Shown here: piece after piece, positions 45,946 through 55,115 of the stretch
Numbering within the stretch: position 1 is the first letter of the stretch
Layout of the letters: every line of letters begins with the position of its first letter
NCBI GenBank assembly: GCA_943789485.1
Contig: CALSUH010000011.1
Coordinates: 62,001-126,000 of the forward strand
Origin: an uncultured Pseudomonadales bacterium
GTDB taxonomy: Bacteria; Pseudomonadota; Gammaproteobacteria; Pseudomonadales; Pseudohongiellaceae
DNA length: 64,000 nucleotides
Reading direction: 5' to 3'
Position numbers and translations under genes: made by a program
The notes under the pieces: generated by a model
Database searches by the model: none
Seen by the model: only the letters and a program-made list of their open reading frames with translations
Told to the model about the DNA's origin: nothing

Positions 45946-47733
45946 ATGAAAATAAGAACGGCAAGGCCTAGTGCTGTGTTCGCGATAACAGCCCAAACCA
46001 TTCTGCTACCGCTCGTCTTTCTGCTGCCGGCTTCATTATCGCAGGCACAGATCGAAGACTTCACCTCTGTTACCGACGAGATGTTAACCAGCCCGCCTAC
46101 GGATGAGTGGCTGAGTTGGCGTGGCACGCCCGCGGCTTGGGGCTATAGCTCTCTTGATCAGATCAACACCGACAATGTCAATCAACTCCAACTCAAATGG
46201 TCCTTCGCCTTGGACGATACGGGCGCGGTGCAGGCAGCGCCATTAATTCACGATGGCATCATGTTTATTCCCTCCGCTCGCGGCGTGATTCAGGCATTGG
46301 ATGCAGTAAACGGCGATCTGCTCTGGGAGTACCGCCCCGCGCCACCCACTGAAGATTTCATTAATTCGGGAGAGGGTACTCGAGCCGCCATATTACCGCC
46401 GGGTGCCTTCGCAGGCGTCGGCAGAGGTGTACAGAAGAACATCGCGCTGTACGGCGACATGATCTATGCAGCTACGGAGACCGCGAGCATCCGCGCAATC
46501 GATGCGCGCAGTGGTCTGTTAGTTTGGGAGGCGCAGGTTGCCGATCCTACGCTGGGCTATTTCTATACCGCGGGCCCAATCGTCGCCAATGGTACTTTGG
46601 TGACTGGCATTACCGGCTGTGATCGTTACAAGGAAGACGTCTGTTTCATCACCGGTCATGATCCAGCCACGGGTGAGCAGAAGTGGCGCACGTCTACAGT
46701 CGCCCGGCCCGAAGATCCCGGCGGCGATACTTGGGGCGATTTACCACTAAGATTTCGAGCGGGCAGTGATGCCTGGGTCGCAGGTTCCTATGACCCTGAC
46801 GCTAATCTGATCTATTGGGGTACGTCACAGGCCAAACCCTGGGCAAGAGCAGTACGCGGTAGCGACGGCGATGCGCTCTATACCAACTCCACACTGGCAT
46901 TGAATCCAGATAACGGTCAGATGGCCTGGTATTTTCAACACCTACCTGGTGAGACACATGACATGGATGAGGTGTTCGAGAATATTCTTATCGATGTCGA
47001 TGGCAGGAAATCTCTGTTCAAGATGGGCAAGCTGGGCATTCTTTGGCAACTGGACCGGGAGACAGGCGAGTTTATCAAGGGTACCGACATCGGTTACCAA
47101 ACCATCGTCAACCTTGATCCTATCACCGGGAAAATTAGCTATCGCGATGGTATGATTCCGCGCATCGGTGAGGAGCTAAACATGTGCCCGAGCACATCAG
47201 GTTTCAAAAGCTGGCGCGCGATGGCGTATTCGCCAGACACCAGTGCTATGTATATTCCGATCACGCTCAACTGCGAGCTTGCCACTTTTGGTCCCACAGA
47301 AAGGCAGTTAGGTGGCGGAGGCACGGGTCCAGTGCGGCGTGTCAATTACCATCACCCTGAATCCGATGGCAACTTAGGTGAGGTGCTTGCACTGAATATT
47401 CCCAGTGGCGAAGTTAAGTGGCGTTACAGGACGCGAGCGCCGTTTAATACGGCAGCGCTAACTACCGCAGGTGGACTCGTTTTTATTGGTGACTGGAACC
47501 GTACCATGTCGGCATTGGATGCTGAGAATGGAGAACTGCTGTGGAAGGTTCGTCTCGCCACATCAAACCAGGGATTTCCTATCAGTTACAGCGTCGATGG
47601 CAAACAGTACATCGCTATGCCGGCCGGTACCGGCGGTGCAAGCTGGTCGGGCAGCCTGCCCAGAGAACTTACGCCGGAACTTAGTCGTCCGCGAAATGGC
47701 AGCTCGATAAATGTTTTTGCGCTACCGGATTGA
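45946..47733 (+). CDS. PQQ-dependent alcohol-dehydrogenase-type quinoprotein
   Basis: A periplasmic beta-propeller of 595 residues with a signal peptide ending SLSQAQ. Landmarks are WLSWRGTPAAWGYSSLDQIN, the ARGVIQALDAVNGDLLWEYR propeller repeat, DTWGDLPLRFRAGSDAW, SDGDALYTNSTLALNPDNGQ and LPGETHDMDEVFEN, which carries the active-site Asp region. It ends before any cytochrome domain. The separate cytochrome c gene directly downstream (stop/start overlap) would supply the electron acceptor. The substrate is probably an alcohol or aldehyde. Confidence 0.87.
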   Translation: MKIRTARPSAVFAITAQTILLPLVFLLPASLSQAQIEDFTSVTDEMLTSPPTDEWLSWRGTPAAWGYSSLDQINTDNVNQLQLKWSFALDDTGAVQAAPLIHDGIMFIPSARGVIQALDAVNGDLLWEYRPAPPTEDFINSGEGTRAAILPPGAFAGVGRGVQKNIALYGDMIYAATETASIRAIDARSGLLVWEAQVADPTLGYFYTAGPIVANGTLVTGITGCDRYKEDVCFITGHDPATGEQKWRTSTVARPEDPGGDTWGDLPLRFRAGSDAWVAGSYDPDANLIYWGTSQAKPWARAVRGSDGDALYTNSTLALNPDNGQMAWYFQHLPGETHDMDEVFENILIDVDGRKSLFKMGKLGILWQLDRETGEFIKGTDIGYQTIVNLDPITGKISYRDGMIPRIGEELNMCPSTSGFKSWRAMAYSPDTSAMYIPITLNCELATFGPTERQLGGGGTGPVRRVNYHHPESDGNLGEVLALNIPSGEVKWRYRTRAPFNTAALTTAGGLVFIGDWNRTMSALDAENGELLWKVRLATSNQGFPISYSVDGKQYIAMPAGTGGASWSGSLPRELTPELSRPRNGSSINVFALPD

Positions 47734-48164
47734 TGATTATTAAAACCTCGGCGATCAAAATACTAACCTCAATTGCAGTTGCACTTAGCCTGTCCGCTGT
47801 GAGCTATGCACAAGATGCAGGTTTGATCTGGGATGGTGTTTACTCCATTGATCAGGCAAGTAGGGGGGAAACCGTCTACAGTGAAACTTGTGTCTCCTGT
47901 CACGGTCAGGACCTCGGCGGCAACAGCAATTCACCCGGCTTAGTGGGCATGGGTTTCATGTTTCTTTGGGAAGGAAGAACCTTGGGTGAGTTTTTTGAGA
48001 AAATACGCAGCGACATGCCTACTGATCGCCCTGGGCAACTTACACAGCAGAACTATTTGGATGTTCTCGCTTACATACTCCTCAAGAATGCGTTTCCTTC
48101 GAGAACGGAAGAATTATCTTCCAATTTGGATATTCTTAATGAGATAACAATCTCATCAAAATAG
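47733..48164 (+). CDS. Periplasmic c-type cytochrome, partner of the PQQ dehydrogenase
   Basis: 143 residues with signal peptide (ALSLSAVSYAQ). A single heme site CVSCH lies near residue 54, with an axial Met candidate in IRSDMPTDRPGQLT. The ATG at 47733 shares a base with the stop of the quinoprotein gene (TGATG), so the two are coupled. It takes electrons from PQQ to the respiratory chain. Confidence 0.88.
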   Translation: MIIKTSAIKILTSIAVALSLSAVSYAQDAGLIWDGVYSIDQASRGETVYSETCVSCHGQDLGGNSNSPGLVGMGFMFLWEGRTLGEFFEKIRSDMPTDRPGQLTQQNYLDVLAYILLKNAFPSRTEELSSNLDILNEITISSK

Positions 48165-48190
48165 GCGTCTCGCTTATTGTTCGAAATGTG

Positions 48191-48211
48191 AAAGACAAGT
48201 TTGTTGTCTTT
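48191..48211 (+). terminator. Short hairpin after the cytochrome gene
   Basis: AAAGACAA and TTGTCTTT form an 8-bp stem around a 5-base loop, with only a short T tail. A weak terminator candidate. Confidence 0.4.
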
Positions 48212-48294
48212 GTAATTGGCTTTACTCTGCTATCAAGATGATTTTTGTGTAATGCCGGTACTCCTTTTTTTGAAGTTATGTATTGAGATTTTAT

Positions 48295-49191
48295 ATGAAA
48301 AATACGCCAGATATCCTTTCACTCTGGTCTCTACCACAGCCGATCATTCTTCTCGGTTTTTCCTTGCTTGTCGCGAATGCAGCTATAACCGGATGGATTG
48401 ATCTGTCTGTACTCGTACCTGTGCTCCTATTCGTGCCAATTTCATTGCTTTTTCTCGCAGAGCGTTTAATACCTAAACGGAAGGACTGGCTATTGGATTG
48501 GAAGGATTTCATCGAAGATCTTTTCTGGTTGGCCTGCACCTTTTTGATCTGGGGGCCTATCTACGATGATGCTTATGAAACACCTATTTCTAATTTATTC
48601 GCCTTACTGCGTGATAACTCAGGATTTGGATTTCGACTGGAAGCCGAAACTACCGGCGGATTATTAGTGGCGGCATTCATCGCTATTTTCGCCACCGAGT
48701 TTATTGGCTATTGGGCGCATCGCGTCCAACATCGCTTCATGTTTCTCTGGCGAATTCATGCAACGCATCACCACATCACGAAGATGAGTGTGGCTAGGGC
48801 GGAGCGTACCCACCCGTTGGAATTCCTCGGCTTGAATTTAGGACCCGCAGTTGCCTTAGCGTTTTTAGGGGCTAGCGCTGAAGTAGTGGCGGTGGTAGTC
48901 GTGTTTCGTCTTAACACGGCACACCTATGCCACAGTAATTTGCCCTTAGTCTCTGGCGCGTTTGGTTGGTTGTTCAACACACCCGAATGGCATCAGCTGC
49001 ACCACTCCTGCATCAACAAAGAGAGCAATACTAATTTCGGCTGCACGGTAATCCTATGGGACCGCCTCTTCGGGACGTTCTCGGGGAAAAATCATATTGA
49101 GCAAGTGGGCAATGGGACTGGGAAAAAACTCTCGATAGTTACTCAGTTGCTTATTCCTTTCAAGTCAGACCAAGCAATAAGAGAACTCTAA
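48295..49191 (+). CDS. Sterol desaturase/fatty acid hydroxylase family membrane protein
   Basis: 298 residues with several membrane helices. The di-iron histidine boxes are GYWAHRVQHR (HxxxH), RIHATHHH and WHQLHHS, complete for the superfamily. Members hydroxylate or desaturate lipids, sterols or carotenoids. ATG 48295 is preferred over an in-frame start four codons earlier. The substrate is unknown. Confidence 0.88.
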   Translation: MKNTPDILSLWSLPQPIILLGFSLLVANAAITGWIDLSVLVPVLLFVPISLLFLAERLIPKRKDWLLDWKDFIEDLFWLACTFLIWGPIYDDAYETPISNLFALLRDNSGFGFRLEAETTGGLLVAAFIAIFATEFIGYWAHRVQHRFMFLWRIHATHHHITKMSVARAERTHPLEFLGLNLGPAVALAFLGASAEVVAVVVVFRLNTAHLCHSNLPLVSGAFGWLFNTPEWHQLHHSCINKESNTNFGCTVILWDRLFGTFSGKNHIEQVGNGTGKKLSIVTQLLIPFKSDQAIREL

Positions 49192-49194
49192 ATT

Positions 49195-49767
49195 ATGAGA
49201 AATACAGTAAAAATAGTCGCTCTAGTTGCCGGCTTTCAAGGCTGTGGCTTAACAGATCGATTGATTTCTCCTGCTGACACTGAAGCCCTGCTACCTATTG
49301 CGGAATCCCTTATTGATGACTTCTACTCTTTCGACAGCATGCGTCTCGAGGAAGCACTCGCCAGTGCTGAGGATTCAAAAGAGTCACTTCTGTATTACCA
49401 GGGTTGGGCCGAGGGAGGGAACTACGAGATTGTCGAGCGAAAACGGTGTGCGCTTAAATCATCGAACATCGTTAGCTGCCCCGTAACGGTAAAGGATGAT
49501 CCGATGCTAGCGCTAGCTGTCGACTTCTTTGTTACGGATACTTTTGAGATTACCTTCGAGGATAGGAGAGTGTCTTCGGTGGAAACTAGCTCTAATGATT
49601 TACCCATCTACTACCAAGCACGGGATTGGGTGCGGGCCAACATGCCAGAATTAGTAGCACAGCCCTGCGAAGGTTTCTTCGCAGGGGGGCCTACGCCAGG
49701 CAATTGCGCGCAAGCTATGGCCGAGGGTTATCGACACTTCACTGCGAGCGATGCTTATCCGCACTAA
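49195..49767 (+). CDS. Hypothetical exported protein
   Basis: 190 residues, not recognised. The N-terminus is short and hydrophobic (VKIVALVAGFQGCGLT), with a lipobox-like GFQGC that is atypical. The body contains SIDSMRLEEALASAED-like acidic helices and four further cysteines. Starts 3 bp after the fatty acid hydroxylase gene, so it is probably cotranscribed with it. Confidence 0.6.
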   Translation: MRNTVKIVALVAGFQGCGLTDRLISPADTEALLPIAESLIDDFYSFDSMRLEEALASAEDSKESLLYYQGWAEGGNYEIVERKRCALKSSNIVSCPVTVKDDPMLALAVDFFVTDTFEITFEDRRVSSVETSSNDLPIYYQARDWVRANMPELVAQPCEGFFAGGPTPGNCAQAMAEGYRHFTASDAYPH

Positions 49768-49788
49768 GCGTCCTAACTTGCTGGCAGC

Positions 49789-50844
49789 TTAAAATGTCGC
49801 CAAAGCGTTAAAGGGACTCGCTGTACCACCTTTGATCGGATTGATCTGGATAGACGTCATAAATTCCCAGCGCTGCAATCGTGCTGCAGTCTCTGCTACG
49901 TCCTTCATGTAACCGTTGTCCACGATCGGCAGGCCTAAGTTTACCTGAGTCAGTTGGTGTATGGGCCTATTAATGCCCTCCACACCAGAAGGCTGAACAT
50001 CATTCACTGCATCACCTATTAATATTGCCACATCGCGCTCACGCAAAAAGGGTAGGACCGAAGCGTGTAAACCTGCGCCAGCCTGACCGTATTGCCACGG
50101 ACCTTCGGCATCGCGCATGGCCCACCGTCCGGTGCGAACGAATAGGGCGTCGCCACTGCTAATGGTTACACCGGCGAACTCCTCCCAAGCGAGCAAGTCT
50201 TCGACATAAATGGGGGTGCTTGGGTCTAGCCATTCGACGCCGCGCAGCAAAGGCATGTCGACCAAAATGCCTCGGGTCACATAAGAAGTGCCCATGCGAT
50301 CGATGGCTAGGTCTTCACAGCCGGTGGCAGTGAGGTTCTGCGGATAGCCATTGAAAATAATGTACTCGCCATCGATCTCAGTGCGGTAATGACACAGTGC
50401 GTCCAGATGAGACAACATGCCGTCGTGCAGAGAGAACTGAATCTCGTCCAGAGCGAAGGAGGGCTCGCCAGTAACTGGGTCTATCCGGCTCATCCAATGA
50501 TCGGTAGGGCCGAAGGCGGCACTATCTATTGCCGGAGGCTCAGTTGTTACGAAGTGTTGCAAGGTCACGCTTTCGCCTGAGAGCACCAAAGAGGCGGCCT
50601 GTTTAGTCTTTGCAGTCGTGATCAGGTTAAGGGTGCCGCGTTGGTCATCAGGTCCCCAGCGTCCCCAATTTGAGAGGTCCTGCTCCCAGCCGGCCAGCGT
50701 TTCCAGCGTCACCTTAATCGACTCTTCCTGAGTTGAAGGATGCGCTTCAAACGGCTGAGCATGAGTGGCATTAAGCGCAAACATGGCGGCACAAACACTG
50801 CCGATGCTAGCAAGTGATTTAACAGACTTGAAGGTGTTGCACAT
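49789..50844 (-). CDS. Exported cyclase-family hydrolase (kynurenine-formamidase fold)
   Basis: 351 residues with signal peptide (SVCAAMFALNATHAQ). The metal motif HLDALCHYR (HxDxxCH) is near residue 140 and matches cyclase/KynB-type metal hydrolases, which open cyclic amides or imides or hydrolyse N-formylkynurenine. Secretion is unusual for tryptophan catabolism, so another substrate is likely. Confidence 0.82.
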   Translation of the reverse strand: MCNTFKSVKSLASIGSVCAAMFALNATHAQPFEAHPSTQEESIKVTLETLAGWEQDLSNWGRWGPDDQRGTLNLITTAKTKQAASLVLSGESVTLQHFVTTEPPAIDSAAFGPTDHWMSRIDPVTGEPSFALDEIQFSLHDGMLSHLDALCHYRTEIDGEYIIFNGYPQNLTATGCEDLAIDRMGTSYVTRGILVDMPLLRGVEWLDPSTPIYVEDLLAWEEFAGVTISSGDALFVRTGRWAMRDAEGPWQYGQAGAGLHASVLPFLRERDVAILIGDAVNDVQPSGVEGINRPIHQLTQVNLGLPIVDNGYMKDVAETAARLQRWEFMTSIQINPIKGGTASPFNALATF

Positions 50845-50933
50845 GAGATCATCCTCTTTAGGTGGGCGAATTTCAATCCAGAATAGAGAAGTTGTGTGAG
50901 AGAGTCTAGCGAGAACCTACCTGCAGGGCTTTC

Positions 50934-50993
50934 TTATAGCTTTGCTAAGACTAGTCGAGCAAGTTATAGCTATGCTAAGAATAGTCGAGCAAG
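50934..50993. repeat. Tandem direct repeat, 2 x 30 bp
   Basis: Two adjacent 30-bp units (50934-50963 and 50964-50993), starting TTATAGCTTTGCTAAGA and TTATAGCTATGCTAAGA, differ at two positions. The array ends directly at the stop region of the FMN-binding protein gene, upstream of the cyclase gene. Confidence 0.88.
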
Positions 50994-50995
50994 AA

Positions 50996-51565
50996 CTAGC
51001 GCAGATACTCAAGGGTAACAGCGCGGACAGAGTGCCTAACACCCCGGGCCATAGCCTTACTTGAGATTGTTGCCTTCACGATGCCATCTATATCGTTGCC
51101 AATCTGGAAGCGCTGTTCGGCGCGCTTACCGACGAACTGTTCTTCATAGCCATCCCAGGCGAAGAAGTCTCCCCAAGTGTGGCGCAGGGATTCTTTGTAA
51201 TAGATGACCTTTAGACCAACGATGTTGCCTTCTAGATCCATGCCGATGAGGCTGTCGATCTGGCTGGTGTAGCCGCTAGGCTCGGGATGGGTGTCGGCGG
51301 AGACGAAAGCATAGCCGATCAGGGCCTGCTCGCCAGTGTCAGAGTCAGTCTTATAGGCCTTGTAGACGGGAACTTCGCCTTGCTTCTCGGAAAAGCTATC
51401 CGCGCCCGGCACAACTTCTTTGAGGAGTCTTATGGTGGTGTGATCCTTGTTTTTGGCCTGCACGCCACCGTTGAAGATTGCGCCATTGGATAGAATTACG
51501 AGCACGAGAAGTCCAGTGCTTAATAGAGGCTTTAGCCAAGAATGAATCGAATGCTGCGGTGACAT
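50996..51565 (-). CDS. Membrane-anchored FMN-binding domain protein
   Basis: 189 residues from ATG 51565 (MSPQHSIHSWLKPLL). An upstream in-frame start would add 35 residues. One N-terminal membrane segment (LLSTGLLVLVILSNGAIF) is followed by a periplasmic FMN-binding domain as in RnfG/NqrC and NosR. The flavin-attachment region is IDGIVKATISSKAMARGVR near the C-terminus. It is probably an extracytoplasmic redox relay; no Rnf or Nqr subunits lie next to it. Confidence 0.78.
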   Translation of the reverse strand: MSPQHSIHSWLKPLLSTGLLVLVILSNGAIFNGGVQAKNKDHTTIRLLKEVVPGADSFSEKQGEVPVYKAYKTDSDTGEQALIGYAFVSADTHPEPSGYTSQIDSLIGMDLEGNIVGLKVIYYKESLRHTWGDFFAWDGYEEQFVGKRAEQRFQIGNDIDGIVKATISSKAMARGVRHSVRAVTLEYLR

Positions 51566-51881
51566 AGTGCTTTCGTGATTTCCCAGTATTGTCTTCGAGA
51601 CGCATTGAAATATCTCTACATGGCCACCATATCTTTGACCAAGTAAAAGAGGCGTATTCATAACGAACACGAGTAGTTTGGCAATTTTTTAAGCCCCGGA
51701 CAAGTGTGCTCCAGCCTTGAAGGGCTGAGACAGCCGAAGTTCGGGCCTAAAATTTGTAACTTATTGAAACACATTGCTAATTCACCCAGCTTTGTTCTGG
51801 CAATGGAACAATTCTGCTATCCTAACAATTGGATTCACTAACCGCTGCTGGAATCCAGCAGGGCACAACTTAGGAAATACT

Positions 51882-52319
51882 ATGAGCCTGGTAGATTTTT
51901 CAAAGATCACAAAATTGATCAGAGACGACAAGCATAGAGCGAAACATAGGCAGGAACTGTTTCAGGAAGTCATGCTGATGGTGCTGGCGCGAGTAACGCG
52001 CGCTGACTCTAACGTCGAAACGGTAGAGCTTGAGAAAGTTCAGGAAGTTCTCAAGGAAGAACTTGGGCAAGATATCTCTGTCGCCGAAATACGCACGGCA
52101 TCTTCCTCAGAAGTTTTCGAGACGCAGTCTTTAGAGAGCTATCTCTCCACTGCAACGCGCAAGCTGGATGAACGCGAGCGCATGCTCATCTTGGCATCAT
52201 TAAAGAAGGTGATTCATAGTGACGAGATTATTCGTAGTTTCGAACTAGACTTCTTCGATAGGGTAGCGTTAGCACTACGCGCAACTCCCTCTGAGATTGC
52301 AGGTTTGGTTGCAGACTAG
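51882..52319 (+). CDS. TerB-family tellurite-resistance-like protein
   Basis: 145 residues from ATG 51882 (MSLVDFSKI), preceded by TAGGAAATACT. All-helical TerB-type domain with acidic residues (RVTRADSNVETVELEKV, HSDEIIRSFELDFF) that bind metal in the family. The role is unclear in most bacteria; no ter operon is nearby. Confidence 0.78.
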   Translation: MSLVDFSKITKLIRDDKHRAKHRQELFQEVMLMVLARVTRADSNVETVELEKVQEVLKEELGQDISVAEIRTASSSEVFETQSLESYLSTATRKLDERERMLILASLKKVIHSDEIIRSFELDFFDRVALALRATPSEIAGLVAD

Positions 52320-52440
52320 CGCCGGAATGAAACCCAGCAGTGATTGTAAATTGATGCAGTGCGTCTTTTGTCTTGATGCTCAGTAGAGGAGCTTGCCTAG
52401 ACTTCGCGCAAGCTTCCCTAACTGATTAAAAGAACTCCCT

Positions 52441-53652
52441 ATGACGGCCGAAACAAATCCTCTGTTTAGCAATCTTCGAGTTGTTGAATTAGCATCCATG
52501 ATTCTTGCGCCATCTGCTGCCGTCATATTGGCAGACTTCGGCGCTGAAGTTATCAAGGTTGAACCTCCAAAGACGGGCGACCTCAATCGAAACTGGCATA
52601 GAAAGATAAACGGCCTGCCTATTTCCGATATGGCCTACGGTTTTGAGGTGGACAACCGCAACAAGAAGAGTGTGGTACTCAATCTCAAGTCAGCGGATGC
52701 CTATGCGGCGCTGTGCAAAATAATCAGTGAAGCGGACGTGTTGATAACCAACTACCGATTGAAGGCGCTGGACAAACTCAAGCTCGACTACGAATCCATT
52801 CGTGCTATAAACCCCCGTATAATATACGCCCTAGCTACTGGCTTCGGCGAAGAAGGCGAGGAGGCGCACAAGCCTGGTTATGACACCGTCTCCTACTGGT
52901 CGCGATCAGGTATTGAACACCAAATTTTTCCTTATGAAGGTTGGCTTGCACAATTTCCTTATGGCTCCGGCGATCATCCAAGCGGCATGGCGCTATTCGG
53001 CTCCATAATGACCGGCCTTTATCAGCGCGAAAAAACCGGCGAGGGTTGCAAGGTATCGACATCTCTGCTGGCTAACGGGGCCTGGTCAAATGCGGTCATG
53101 CTGCAAGCGCAACTCGCAGGTGCCGAGTTTAGAGAAAAACGCCCTCGCGAGAATGCTTATAATTTTATCTCTCTGCATTATCCAACTAGCGACGATCGTT
53201 TGCTGAAGATGAGCATGGTAAATACAGCGAAAGATTGGGGTCCCTTCTGCAATGCTATTGATAGAAATGATTTGCCCGAGGACACTCGTTTTTGTGACAA
53301 CGATGCCCGCATTGCCAATATGCCAACGCTTATTAGAGAGATTTCCGAGACAATACGGAAGCAGCCGATTGCGCATTGGCTGCAGAAGTTGGAGCTGGCG
53401 GATGTGCCACACACTGTTGTGTCCAACTACGAAGAAGCTGCCAACGACAAGCAAAAAGTGGCGAACGATATTATCGTTCCGCTGGACCATCCCGAACACG
53501 GATTGATGCGAACCGTTAACAGCCCCTTTAAAGTGAGTGGCGCGGACAAGCTGCCCGCCAAGGCTGCGCCCAAATTAGGCGAGCATAGCGCAGAAGTGTT
53601 GAAACGGTTTGGTTACAATGACGAAGAGATAGCTGGCCTGACAGACGACTAA
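52441..53652 (+). CDS. CaiB/BaiF CoA-transferase family III
   Basis: 403 residues. Family landmarks: RVVELASMILAPSAAVILADFGAEVIKVEPP, GDLNRNWH, then SGDHPSGMALFGSIMTGL, which holds the catalytic Asp. Transfers CoA between carboxylic acids via a covalent Asp-CoA intermediate. The substrate is unknown; no acyl-CoA dehydrogenase neighbours. A DUF2288 gene follows after 2 bp. Confidence 0.88.
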   Translation: MTAETNPLFSNLRVVELASMILAPSAAVILADFGAEVIKVEPPKTGDLNRNWHRKINGLPISDMAYGFEVDNRNKKSVVLNLKSADAYAALCKIISEADVLITNYRLKALDKLKLDYESIRAINPRIIYALATGFGEEGEEAHKPGYDTVSYWSRSGIEHQIFPYEGWLAQFPYGSGDHPSGMALFGSIMTGLYQREKTGEGCKVSTSLLANGAWSNAVMLQAQLAGAEFREKRPRENAYNFISLHYPTSDDRLLKMSMVNTAKDWGPFCNAIDRNDLPEDTRFCDNDARIANMPTLIREISETIRKQPIAHWLQKLELADVPHTVVSNYEEAANDKQKVANDIIVPLDHPEHGLMRTVNSPFKVSGADKLPAKAAPKLGEHSAEVLKRFGYNDEEIAGLTDD

Positions 53653-53654
53653 AT

Positions 53655-53978
53655 ATGAGTGAAGCAAGCGAGAATGATCCTGCAGTAGTCAGGCTGAAAC
53701 TAAACCATGATACCGCCAAAATAAAATGGTCCGCCCTACACCTGCACCAACAGACCGAGTGTGTGATTGCTGTGTCTGTCGATCTGGATTTGATCGATGT
53801 GGCCTGTGAATTTACGTTCGATAATCACAATCAGGTAAAAGCCTGGTTGGAACAAGGGCAGATTAACAAGGTGAGCGACAAGCAGGCGCAGCAGTGGAAC
53901 ACACAAGAGCGCGAATTATGGGCAGTGGTCGTAGCTCCCTGGGTGTTAGTGCAAGAACAAAAGCCAGGAATGAATTAG
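53655..53978 (+). CDS. DUF2288 family protein
   Basis: 107 residues of a conserved small family: KLNHDTAKIKWSALHLHQQ, AVSVDLDLIDVACEF, VKAWLEQGQINKVSDKQAQQW and ELWAVVVAPWVLVQ. The function is unknown. Its start is 2 bp after the CoA transferase stop, suggesting one transcript. Confidence 0.82.
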   Translation: MSEASENDPAVVRLKLNHDTAKIKWSALHLHQQTECVIAVSVDLDLIDVACEFTFDNHNQVKAWLEQGQINKVSDKQAQQWNTQERELWAVVVAPWVLVQEQKPGMN

Positions 53979-54275
53979 CAGACACAGCGACCGCTTGCAA
54001 GTGCCCTATGGTCTGAGCGGCGGCGAGCCCACCGATGCGTTCAAGCTCATCAACTACCACTTTTGAATCTAGAAGAAACTGATATCGCGACATGTGACGG
54101 TTGAAGTGACTTGTCTTTTGGCTGCCGCTGAAGATCCAAACTCATCGGCAGCACCCATCAGCTAAGGCGCCAAACCGAGATAGATTCGCCAAGTGGCTCA
54201 ATTAACTGGCCTGTTTTATTGCCGCCATTCTAGGTAAACTGTGAAAAGATAATTGAGCTAAAAAGGTAGTAAAGA
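53979..54275. other. Intergenic stretch between DUF2288 and sapC-like gene
   Basis: 297 bp. A short open stretch reads SGGEPTDAFKLINYHF before a stop near 54064, perhaps a gene remnant. No start, ribosome site or family match supports a functional gene. Confidence 0.4.
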
Positions 54276-55007
54276 ATGGCTTCTCCAGTAGCTTTGCAAA
54301 ACGATAAGCACCGTAACCTAAAAATTACCGAATCCGGCGACTATGCGCGCTATAAAAATCAGCACCTGATTCCTATCATCTCGCAGGACTTCTTCACTTT
54401 ATGTGCAGAATTCCCGGTGGTCTTCGTCAAAGATGGCAGCGGCGAGCAGTTCGTTCCTGTCGCTATGATGGGCTTGAGAGAGGGGCATAATCTCTACTGT
54501 CAAACCGAGGAATGGAAGGCGCAAGTGGTACCAGTAAGGTTTAACAATGCGCCATTTTCGATGGTGCGAGTAGATGCAAAAGGCGATCAGCTCGCGGTAC
54601 TCGTCGATGAAGATAGCCCGATGTTGAGTGAGACACAAGGCACGCCTTTGTTCAAAGAAGACGGAACAAAGTCTGAATACTTAGAACAGAAAATAGAACG
54701 TCTTCTCAATATTGCGGAGCAGACTGTGCAAACTGAAGGCATCTGTAAGCTATTCAAAGAGAAGGATCTGCTTGCAACACAGCAAGTCCAGCTGCAGCAT
54801 CGCCAAGATGCTCCGGCCTATAACATCGGAGGTGTGTATACAATCGATGAGAAGAAGCTGAATGCATTGTCTGATGAAGATTACTTGGACCTGCGTAAAA
54901 AAGGAATAATCCCCATGATTTATGCGCATCTGAGTTCACTGCAGCAGCTTAGAAGAATTTCTGAGATGCAGTACAACGCGGATAAGGCGGCTGAGGCTAG
55001 CGCCTAG
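54276..55007 (+). CDS. SapC family protein
   Basis: 243 residues of the SapC-like family found near TonB receptors and tryptophan halogenases in Xanthomonas/Caulobacter-type bacteria. Blocks seen are FFTLCAEFPVVFVKD, MMGLREGHNLYC and FNNAPFSMVRV. The gene ends at a strong bidirectional terminator. Despite the name, it is not the peptide transport subunit SapC. Confidence 0.82.
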   Translation: MASPVALQNDKHRNLKITESGDYARYKNQHLIPIISQDFFTLCAEFPVVFVKDGSGEQFVPVAMMGLREGHNLYCQTEEWKAQVVPVRFNNAPFSMVRVDAKGDQLAVLVDEDSPMLSETQGTPLFKEDGTKSEYLEQKIERLLNIAEQTVQTEGICKLFKEKDLLATQQVQLQHRQDAPAYNIGGVYTIDEKKLNALSDEDYLDLRKKGIIPMIYAHLSSLQQLRRISEMQYNADKAAEASA

Positions 55008-55019
55008 AATTATAGATGC

Positions 55020-55057
55020 AAAAACGCCCAATCACTCAAAAGTGCTTGGGCGTTTTC
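55020..55057. terminator. Bidirectional terminator between sapC-like and porin genes
   Basis: AAAACGCCCAA and TTGGGCGTTTT form an 11-bp perfect stem, with an inner CACT/AGTG stem at its top. Confidence 0.9.
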
Positions 55058-55115
55058 TATGCGCTTCAACAACCAATTCTGGCGGCGTTACAGTTAGCTT
55101 CTTAGAAGGACTAGC

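Noticed and set aside
53979..54064. Short coding-like stretch SGGEPTDAFKLINYHF
   Set aside because: No start or family match; too short to call a gene.
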